From: JBFHNV01 sp965365655 | GTDB taxonomy: Bacteria > Pseudomonadota > Gammaproteobacteria > HK1 | Direction: 5' to 3' | Length of the DNA: 56,465 nt | Assembly: GCA_965365655.1 (NCBI GenBank) | Contig: CBDUCN010000003.1 | Span: forward strand, 1 to 56,465 | Shown: one piece after another, positions 32,462 to 40,200 of the stretch | Layout of the letters: each line of letters opens with the position of its first letter | Numbering within the stretch: the stretch's first letter is position 1 | Notes under the pieces: generated by a model | What the model saw: only the letters and a program-made list of their open reading frames with translations | Told to the model about the DNA's origin: nothing | Database searches by the model: none | Made by a program: the position numbers and the translations under genes

Positions 32462-33595
32462 ATGAAGATCACCCGCGTCGAAGCCTGGATTCTGCGCGCC
32501 CCCGACGACGGGCGCCCGCACTGGGTGAGCCACTTCGTGGTGCCCAAGGCCAGCGAGATCCTGGTGCGCCTGCACACCGACGAGGGGCTGGAAGGCGTCG
32601 GCATCGCGACCAGCTACACCCCGATCGAGGCCGCCGTCCACGCGTGGAAGACCGGCATCCACGAGCTGATCGAGGGCCAGGACCCGCTGGCGCCGGAGCG
32701 CGTGCACCGCACCCTGTTCGAGAAGACGTGGTCGCGCCTCGCGAGCGAGAAGCGCTGGACCCGCGAGGCGGTGATCCGCATCGCGGCGGCGGTGGACATC
32801 GCGTGCTGGGACCTGATGGGCAAGGCCGCGAACCTGCCGCTGTACCGGCTGTTCGGCGGCTACACCGACCGCGTGCCGTGCTACGTCACCTGCGCGTACT
32901 ACCGCGACGGCAAGGACCTCGCGGAGCTTCGCGACGAGATGCAGATGCTGAAGGGCCAGGGCCACCGCGGCTTCAAGGCCAAGGTCGGCGGCGTGCCGCT
33001 GGCCGAGGACATGCGCCGCCTGGAGCTGGTGCGCGAGGTGATCGGCGACGACGCGGACATGATGGTGGACGTGAACCGGGGCTGGTCGCTGGAAGAGGCC
33101 ATCGACGGGGCGAACGCGATGCTGGCGCTGAATCCACGCTGGCTCGAGGAGCCGGTACGCTGGCACGACGACCGGCGCATGCTGTCGCTGCTCGCGGCGA
33201 AGACCTCGATACCGCTGTCCGCCGGCGAGAGCGAGCTCACCAGCTACGGCTGCCGCGCGCTGCTCGACGAGCGCGCGATCCAGATCCTGCAGTTCGACTG
33301 CACCATGATGGGCGGCTTCACCGAGGGCCGGAAGCTGGCCGCGCTGTGCGAGCTCAACCACGTGCAGGTCGCGCCGCACCACGACTGCTTCATCCACGCC
33401 CACGTCGTCGCGGCGAGCCCGGCCGGGTGCATCGTCGAGTCGTTCACCGACCCCGAGCGCGACCCGCTGCAGGCGGAGCTGTGGGAGAACCCGCCGCGCA
33501 TCGCCGACGGCATCCTGACGCTGAACGCGGACCCGGGGCTCGGGCTGCGCCTGTCGCAGGAGGCGCTCGGCCGCTACGGGGAACGGGTGCGCTGA
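32462..33595 (+). CDS. Mandelate racemase/muconate lactonizing enzyme family protein
   Basis: 377 residues from ATG 32462 with GAGGAG upstream. Enolase superfamily: capping N-domain then TIM barrel with the KxK pair Lys172/Lys174 (FKAKVGG), metal ligands Asp203 (VDVNRGW), Glu229 (LEEPV) and Glu256 (SAGESE), and an Asp279/His306-307 acid-base dyad (LQFDCTMMGG, APHHDC). This is the mandelate racemase-type active site, so it likely acts on a hydroxy or sugar acid (dehydration or racemisation). The substrate cannot be named from sequence. Isolated from an obvious sugar operon. The downstream 240 bp hold no gene. Confidence 0.9.
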   Translation: MKITRVEAWILRAPDDGRPHWVSHFVVPKASEILVRLHTDEGLEGVGIATSYTPIEAAVHAWKTGIHELIEGQDPLAPERVHRTLFEKTWSRLASEKRWTREAVIRIAAAVDIACWDLMGKAANLPLYRLFGGYTDRVPCYVTCAYYRDGKDLAELRDEMQMLKGQGHRGFKAKVGGVPLAEDMRRLELVREVIGDDADMMVDVNRGWSLEEAIDGANAMLALNPRWLEEPVRWHDDRRMLSLLAAKTSIPLSAGESELTSYGCRALLDERAIQILQFDCTMMGGFTEGRKLAALCELNHVQVAPHHDCFIHAHVVAASPAGCIVESFTDPERDPLQAELWENPPRIADGILTLNADPGLGLRLSQEALGRYGERVR

Positions 33596-33803
33596 GACCT
33601 CGTGAACCTTTCACCCGCCTTTTGCGCGCGCCGTTCGACGGCTGCGACCGCGTTGCCTGCCCCGGGGACGGCGCTCGCCGGACTCGCTTGTCTGCACGGC
33701 AGGCGCCGTGCCTCGCTCGCGGCGGCATGCGAAGGATTACGCACGCTGAGAGGAAGCAAGCGAGGCTCACGATGCCCGCGCCGTGCGACGGCTGCGCGGC
33801 GCG

Positions 33804-33817
33804 CTGATTGAGATCAA
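33804..33817 (+). promoter_or_regulatory. FNR/Anr/Dnr-type binding site
   Basis: CTGAT-TGAG-ATCAA matches TTGAT-N4-ATCAA at nine of ten positions. It lies 77 bp upstream of the GTG of a Crp/Fnr-family gene, which suggests autoregulation or control by an oxygen or nitric-oxide sensor. Confidence 0.6.
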
Positions 33818-33880
33818 TTTCCGCACCCGCCGCGCGTGGGATCCTGTGCGCAGACAGTCGCAGGGAGCCGCGGACGCTTC

Positions 33881-34618
33881 GTGAACCACGCCGAGACGAG
33901 ACCGCGCGCGGTGCCGAACGCACCCGCCATGCCGACCAGCCGCATCGCGCGGCTGCCCGTGTTCTCGAACCTGTCGTCCCAGGAGCTGGACGCGCTGGCA
34001 GGCCTCGGGCGCGAGCGGCGCGCCGCAGCCGGTGAGGTGCTGTTCCATCGCGGTGACGCGTGCGCCAGCGTGTTCGGCCTGCTCGACGGCAGCGTCAAGC
34101 TGGTGCGCCGTGCCGGCGGGCGCGAGACCGTGATCGACCTGCTCGGCGCCGGCGAGCTCGTCGGCGACACCGCGCTGTTCTCGGGCCGCGGCCACGATGC
34201 CGACGCCGTCACCCTGACCGAGTGCCGCCTGCTGTGCCTGGCGGCGCTGCCGCTGCTGCGCCACCTGCAACTCTCACCGCGCACCGGCCTCGCGCTGCTG
34301 GCGCACATGAGCCGTCGCGTGGAGCGCCTCGGCGCCCGCGTCGAGAGCCACGCGCGCTTCTCCGCGGAGCAGGCGGTCGCCGGGTTCCTGCTCGAGCACT
34401 GCGACGGCAACGGCCTGCTGGGCCGCACCGCGGCCGCCTGCGGGCGGCGTGATCTCAGCGCGCTGCTGGGACTGCGCCCGGAGACGCTGAGCCGGGCGCT
34501 CAGCCGGTTCCGGCGCGCCGGCTGGCTGCGCGAGCGCGGCGACGGCCGCCATGTCGTGGATCGCGGCGCCCTCGCCGCGTGCCTTCCCGACGGCGCCGGC
34601 GCCTACGCCGGCAAGTGA
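33881..34618 (+). CDS. Crp/Fnr-family transcriptional regulator (Dnr-like)
   Basis: 245 residues from GTG 33881 (AGGGAG upstream); an ATG at 33929 is an alternative. cNMP-binding beta barrel (about 20-135: VFSNLSSQELDALAGL, then GDACASVFGLLDGSVKLVRR and GELVGDTALFSG), a long dimerisation helix and a C-terminal winged helix with SALLGLRPETLSRALSRFRR. The N-terminal Cys cluster of FNR/ANR is absent, and the Glu/Arg cAMP pocket of CRP is not obvious, so a Dnr/NnrR-like NO or haem sensor is the best guess. An FNR-type box sits upstream. Confidence 0.85.
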   Translation: MNHAETRPRAVPNAPAMPTSRIARLPVFSNLSSQELDALAGLGRERRAAAGEVLFHRGDACASVFGLLDGSVKLVRRAGGRETVIDLLGAGELVGDTALFSGRGHDADAVTLTECRLLCLAALPLLRHLQLSPRTGLALLAHMSRRVERLGARVESHARFSAEQAVAGFLLEHCDGNGLLGRTAAACGRRDLSALLGLRPETLSRALSRFRRAGWLRERGDGRHVVDRGALAACLPDGAGAYAGK

Positions 34619-34677
34619 CCGCGGTGCCGCCGGACGGGTGAACGACGCCGTGTCGCGTGCGCCCGCCCGGCATCCCG

Positions 34678-35667
34678 TCACCCGCCCCAGACCTCGGTCA
34701 GCAGCCGCAGCCAGTTCTCGCCCAGCACCTTGCGGATGCGGCCCTCGCTCCAGCCGCGGCGTTCCATCGCCGCGGTGAGGTTCGGGTACTCGTCGAGGGT
34801 CGCGAGGCCCTTCGGCAGCCGCGGCACGCGGGCCTGGCCCGGCACCAGGGTACGGCCGTGGCCCTTGTCGCGGCGCAGCCATTCGAAGAACGCGACGTCC
34901 TGACCCTCGGTGAAGTCGGTGCCGATCCCCACCGCGTCCTCGCCGACGACGTCGATCACGTACTCGAACACCTCGACGCACTGGTCCACGGTGGTGTCGT
35001 CGCCCCACGGCAGGAACGGCGGGTAGGTCGCGACGCCGACGAAGCCGCCGCGCTCCGCGACGCGCCGCATCTCGTCGTCGGTCTTGTTGCGCGGATGGTC
35101 CTTGATCCCGGTCGGGCAACAGTGCGTGTACGCGACGGGCTTCTTCGAGTGCTCCACCGCATCGCGGCTGGTCATCGCGCCGACGTGGGACAGGTCCACC
35201 AGCACCCCCGTGCGGTTCATCTCGTCGATCACGTCGCGGCCGAAGTCCGACAGCCCGGCGTCGTGACTCTCCCAGCAGCCGCTGCCCACCAGGTTCTGGG
35301 TGTTGTAGGTGAGCTGCATCACGCCCACCCCGAGCGCGCGGAACAGCTCCACGAACTCGACGCGATCCTCCAGCGCCGAGGTGTTCTGCCAGCCGAGGAT
35401 GATGCCCACGCGGTCGCGCGCCTTCGCCTCCCGGATGTCGGCCGCGCGGTGCACCGGCATGATCAGGTCGCCGTGCTCGCGGAACCAGCGCTGCCACTGC
35501 GTGATGTTCACCATGGTGTCGCGGAAGCCTTCCCACACCGAGCACGTGCAGTTCGCCGCGGTGAGTCCTCCGGCGTGCATCGCCTCGAACACGCTGCGCT
35601 CGAAGCGCGAGATCACCAGTCCGTCGATCACGATCGCGTCCCGGTGCAGTGCAGTCGCGTCATTCAT
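34678..35667 (-). CDS. Membrane dipeptidase family (peptidase M19) protein, variant metal site
   Basis: 329 residues. Later M19 ligands are present: Glu133 (candidate), His161 (VDLSHVG), His182 (AYTHCCP) and Asp251 (GIGTDF). The first motif, normally DGHxD, reads DGLVIS at residues 15-20, so the His and Asp that bind the first metal are gone. It may have one metal or a changed substrate; true dipeptidase activity is uncertain. It follows the CoA-transferase gene on the same strand with 82 bp between, probably one unit. Confidence 0.85.
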   Translation of the reverse strand: MNDATALHRDAIVIDGLVISRFERSVFEAMHAGGLTAANCTCSVWEGFRDTMVNITQWQRWFREHGDLIMPVHRAADIREAKARDRVGIILGWQNTSALEDRVEFVELFRALGVGVMQLTYNTQNLVGSGCWESHDAGLSDFGRDVIDEMNRTGVLVDLSHVGAMTSRDAVEHSKKPVAYTHCCPTGIKDHPRNKTDDEMRRVAERGGFVGVATYPPFLPWGDDTTVDQCVEVFEYVIDVVGEDAVGIGTDFTEGQDVAFFEWLRRDKGHGRTLVPGQARVPRLPKGLATLDEYPNLTAAMERRGWSEGRIRKVLGENWLRLLTEVWGG

Positions 35668-35749
35668 CGTCGTCGTTCCCCGTCGTGATCTGCAGAGCGA
35701 CGCGCGCCGGCGTCGCGCCCGTCGGACCGCCGCGATGCGGTCACGCCGC

Positions 35750-37009
35750 TCATCGCGTTCCTCTAGGCGATGGCGCCGGCCCCGCGCCGGCGGGCGGCGC
35801 CGTACCGGCGTCCGGATCCAGCGCCACCACGCCCTGCTCCGCCATCGCGGCGATCGCGGCCGCGTCGAAGCCCAGCTCCGCGAGAAGCGCCGCGCCGTGC
35901 TCGCCGCGCCGCGGCACGTCGAGGCGCAGCCCCGGGCGCCGGCCGTCGAGCTCGACGGGCAGCGCCGGCACGCGCGTCGGACCGGTGGCCGGATCGGTGA
36001 CGTCCAGCATGCCGCCGGGCGCGTTCAGATGCGGGTCGTCGAACAGCTCGTCCGGCCGCACGATCGGCGCGAACGGCAGCTCGATCGCCTCACAGGCCGC
36101 CATCAGGTCCGCGGCGTCCCAGGCCGCGAACACCTCGCGCACCTTCGGCAGCAGCCACGGGCGCGCGGCGACGCGCGCGGTGTTGCTCGCGAGCCGCGCA
36201 TCGGCGTACAGCGCCGCCTGCCCGAAGCGCTCGCAGAAGCGCTGCCACTGGCTGTCGGTGACCACGCCGACGAACACCTGCGTGCCGTCGCGCGTGTCGA
36301 ACACGTCGTAGATCGCCCACGCCGAGAGCCGCTCCGGCATCGGCGGCGCGGCACGCCCGGTCACCGCGAACTGCATCATGTGCTGGGCCACCAGCAGCAC
36401 GTTGCTCTCGAACAGCGCGCTGGCGACCTGCTGGCCGCGCCCCGTACGGTCGCGCTCGCGGAGCGCCGCGAGGATAGCGATCGCGGCGAACATCCCGCCC
36501 ATGATGTCGTTCACCGACGAGCCCGCGCGCAGCGGACGCCCCGGCGGCCCCGTCATGTACGCGAGGCCGCCCATCATCTGCACCACCTCGTCCAGCGCCG
36601 TGCGGTGCTCGTACGGCCCCGGCAGGAAACCCTTCAGCGAGCAGTAGATCACGTCGGGGCGCAGACGCCGCACGCCTTCGTAGTCGAGGCCCAGGCGCGC
36701 CATCGCGCCGGGGCGGAAGTTCTCGGTCACGACGTCGGCGCTCGCCAGCAGCCGCTCCACCGCCTCGCGCCCGGCCGGTGCCTTCACGTCCACGGCGAAG
36801 CTCTTCTTGTTGCGGTTGAAGCACACGAAGAAGCCGGCGCCGGACCCGGTGAGACGCCGCGTGTTGTCGCCGCGCACCGGCTCGACCTTGATCACGTCGG
36901 CGCCGAGATCCGCGAGGACGAGGCCGCAGGTGGGCCCCATCACCATGTGCACGAACTCGACGACCCGCACACCGGCGAGGGGCAGCGTGGCTGTCGGCGG
37001 CGGGTTCAT
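35750..37009 (-). CDS. Class III (CaiB/BaiF) acyl-CoA transferase
   Basis: 419 residues from ATG 37009. N-terminal LAGVRVVEFVHMVMGPTCG, DLGADVIKVEP, the nucleotide/CoA loop NRNKKSFAVDVK and the catalytic Asp140 in ALDEVVQMMGG. Transfers CoA between carboxylic acids through an Asp-CoA thioester; substrates are not predictable. C-terminal 25 residues are Pro/Ala-rich. Divergent from the alpha-2-macroglobulin gene. Confidence 0.92.
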   Translation of the reverse strand: MNPPPTATLPLAGVRVVEFVHMVMGPTCGLVLADLGADVIKVEPVRGDNTRRLTGSGAGFFVCFNRNKKSFAVDVKAPAGREAVERLLASADVVTENFRPGAMARLGLDYEGVRRLRPDVIYCSLKGFLPGPYEHRTALDEVVQMMGGLAYMTGPPGRPLRAGSSVNDIMGGMFAAIAILAALRERDRTGRGQQVASALFESNVLLVAQHMMQFAVTGRAAPPMPERLSAWAIYDVFDTRDGTQVFVGVVTDSQWQRFCERFGQAALYADARLASNTARVAARPWLLPKVREVFAAWDAADLMAACEAIELPFAPIVRPDELFDDPHLNAPGGMLDVTDPATGPTRVPALPVELDGRRPGLRLDVPRRGEHGAALLAELGFDAAAIAAMAEQGVVALDPDAGTAPPAGAGPAPSPRGTR

Positions 37010-37237
37010 GGGCGCGACAATGTGTCAGCTTCGCCGGCCGATTGCGACCCTCGCCGCGCGCCACGATGTGCCCGCGCGGCGCCCGATTGCGCCCGCGCCG
37101 CGACGGCGGACGGCCCGCGGGCGACCGGTACACTCCCCCGTCATCTCGCCTGGAGGACGCTTGCCCATCGGCCGGCAGCCGTGCCGGCGGCCGATGCGCA
37201 AGCACCGTCGCTGATCACCGTTCCGAGGAGCCGGGCC

Positions 37238-40200
37238 ATGCCTGCGCGTCACCCGTTTCCACGCCGCTCGCCTGCCCGCGCCGTCGCGGTCGCGGCCGTC
37301 GCGTTCGTCATGCTCGCCGCGGCCGCGTGCGCGCGCGGCGCCACCGCGCTCGAGCTCGCCCGCGTCACGCCGTCCGGCGACGACGTGCCGGCGGGACGGC
37401 AGATCGTGTTCCGGTTCGACCGCCCGATGGTGCCGCTCGGGCGCATGGCCCGCGAGCGCCACGAGATCCCGGTGCGCATCGCGCCGCGGCTGGACTGCCG
37501 CTGGCGCTGGCTGGACGTGCGCACGCTCGCGTGCGAGCTCGCGCCGCAGGACGCGCTCGCGCCGGCGACCCGCTACCGCATCGTGATGGAGCCGGGGCTG
37601 CGCGCCCTCGACGGCAGCATGCTGGCCGCGGCGGTGGAGCACCGCTTCACGACGCTGCGCCCGCAGGTGGCCTGGGTCGCGTTCGAGACCTGGCTGGCAC
37701 CGCAGAGGCCGGTGCTGAAGGTGATGTTCAACCAGCCGGTGACGCGCGACAGCGTGCGCGCGTCGATGGACTTCGTCACGCCCGGCGCCGGGCCGGCTCC
37801 GCTGCGCGTGGCGGCCGTGCACGCGGACGGGCTCGCGGTGCTCGACGGCGACGCGTCGCCCGCCCGGGTCGCGAGCGCGGCGCTGCGCGCGAGCGCGCCC
37901 GCCCGGTCGTGGCTGGTGACACCGGCGGCCGCGTTGCCGGCCGACACGCCGACCGCGCTCGCCGTTCGGCCCGGGCTGGTCGCCGCCGGCGGGCCCGAGC
38001 CCGGCATCGAGCGGCGCAGCGTGTCCGCGTTCCATACCTTCCCGCCGCTTCGCTTCCTCGGCGTGCGCTGCGCAGGCGTGAGCGACGGCAAGCCCGTCGA
38101 GCTCGCGCCGGCGAGCGGCGCCGCGGCGCCGGGGCCGTGCGATCCGCTGGCCCGCGTCGCGCTGCTGTTCTCCGCGCCGGTGCCGGTGGCGTCGGTCCGC
38201 GACGCGGTCACGGTCACGCCAGCCCTGCGCGGCGGCGGCGAGTCCGGCGACGGGCCCTGGGACAGCGCGGTGGACTGGCTGGACCTGGGGCGCGCGCATG
38301 CGCAGGGGCAGCGCTACGCGGTGTGGTTCCCGGAGCACCTGCAGGCCTTCCGGCACTACCGCGCCGAGAGCGCGCCGGGCGCGCTGCACGACGCGTTCGG
38401 CCGCGCGCTGGAGGACGGCTTCGCGATGGACTTCGGCACGGCCCACCGGCGCCCGCGGCTGGTGCTGGCGCACCCCGAGTCGGTGCTCGAGCTCGGCGTG
38501 GACAGCGAGGTGCCGCTGTACGTGACGAACCTCGACGCGGTGGACGTGTCGTTCCGGCGCCACGGGCGCATCGGCACCCACGCGCGCCGGATCCCGGTGC
38601 CGGCGGCCGAGGACGTGTCCTTCGCGCTGCCGCTGGGGGTACGTGCGCTGCTCGACGGCGCGAGCGGCGCGGTCAGCGGCGAGCTGCGGCCGGTGCCGGC
38701 CGGCGCCGACCACGACGGCCGTCACTTCTTCGCCCAGGTCACGCCGTTCGCGGTGACCGTGAAGCTCGGCCACTTCAGCTCCATCGCGTGGATCACGCGC
38801 ATGGACACCGGCGAGGCGGTGGCCGGTGCGAGGCTCACCGTGTACCGGGACCGCTACGACACCCTGTCCGGGCCCGGCCCCGGCGCGACCGGCCCGTTCG
38901 TGACCGCGGCCAACGGCGTCGCCCGCCTGCCGGGCACCGCGGTGCTGGATTCCGGCCTCGACCTGCTGGACAACTGGCGCCGCGACCAGCCGCGGCTGTT
39001 CGTGGACGTGCGCGCCGACGGCGAGCGTGCGCTGCTGCCGCTGGACGGCGATTTCCGGATCTGGACCCGCGACGTGTGGCCCGCGCAGCACCGCGCGTAC
39101 GGACACCTTCGCGCGTGGGGCACGACCGCGCAGGGCCTCTACCGCGCCGGCGACACCATCCAGTACAAGATCTACGTGCGCCACCAGGACACCCGCGCGC
39201 TGACGCCGGCGCCGCGCGAGGGGTACCGGCTGCGCGTGGTCGACCCCAAGGGCGAGCCGTTGCTGGACGGACTGGACGTCACGCTCAACGCGTTCGGCGC
39301 GTTCGACGGCGAGCTGGCCGTGCCGCGGGACGCGGCGGTGGGCTGGTACCGCTTCGTGCTGCACAGCCGCCATGGCAATCACGAGGTGCAGGCGTTCCGC
39401 GTGCTGGTCAGCGACTTCACGCCGGCACCGTTCAAGGTGCTCAGCGAGCTCAACGGCGAGCGATTCGAGGCCGGCGACCGGCTCGCCGTGACCACCACCG
39501 CGGCGCTGCACGCAGGCGGCCCCTACACCGGCGCCGCCGCGCGCGTCACGGTGCGGGTGCGCCCGCGGCCGCTGTCGCCGGAGCACCCCGTCGCGCGCGG
39601 CTTCCGCTTCACCACCGGCGACCAGGGCCGCGGCTGGCAGGTGCTGCGCCAGGACACGCGCGCCCTGGACGCGCGCGGGCTGCGCGTCACGGAGCTGGAT
39701 CTCGACGAGGTCGGGATAGAGCACGGCGTGCTCGAGGTGGAGAGCGCGGTGCGCGACGACCGCGGCGGCCGGGTCGCGGCCACCGTGCGCGCGGGCTACA
39801 CCGGGCGCGACCGTTTCGTCGGCCTGCGCGACACGTCGTGGGTGCACGAGGCGGGAGAGCTCGCGCGCGTGGACTGGCTCGTCGTGGACGCGCGCGGCGA
39901 GCCGGCCGCGGGCACCGCGGCGCAGGTGTCGGTGGAGCGCGAGCAGGTCTACGCGGCGCGGGTGAAGGGCGCCGGCAACGCGTACCAGCGACGCTACGAG
40001 CGCCGCTGGGAGCGGGTCGCGGGGTGTGCCGGGCGCTCGCGGGCCGAACCTGCCGCGTGCGTGTTCGTGCCCCCGCGCGCGGGGCGCTACCGGCTGGTGG
40101 CACGCATCGAGGACACGCTGGGCCGGCCCCAGCGCAGCGTGCTGCACACCTGGGTCACGGGCGCCGGCCGGGTGACGTGGGCCGAGCCCGACGACGGCGC

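Noticed and set aside
33635..33796. 11-bp direct repeat CGACGGCTGCG (33635 and 33786)
   Set aside because: Two copies only, in GC-rich DNA where such matches arise by chance; no mobile element between them.
35309..37237. Long N-terminal extension of the alpha-2-macroglobulin frame
   Set aside because: It is antisense to the M19 and CoA-transferase genes, is Arg/Pro-rich, and the true signal peptide and ribosome binding site are at 37238.
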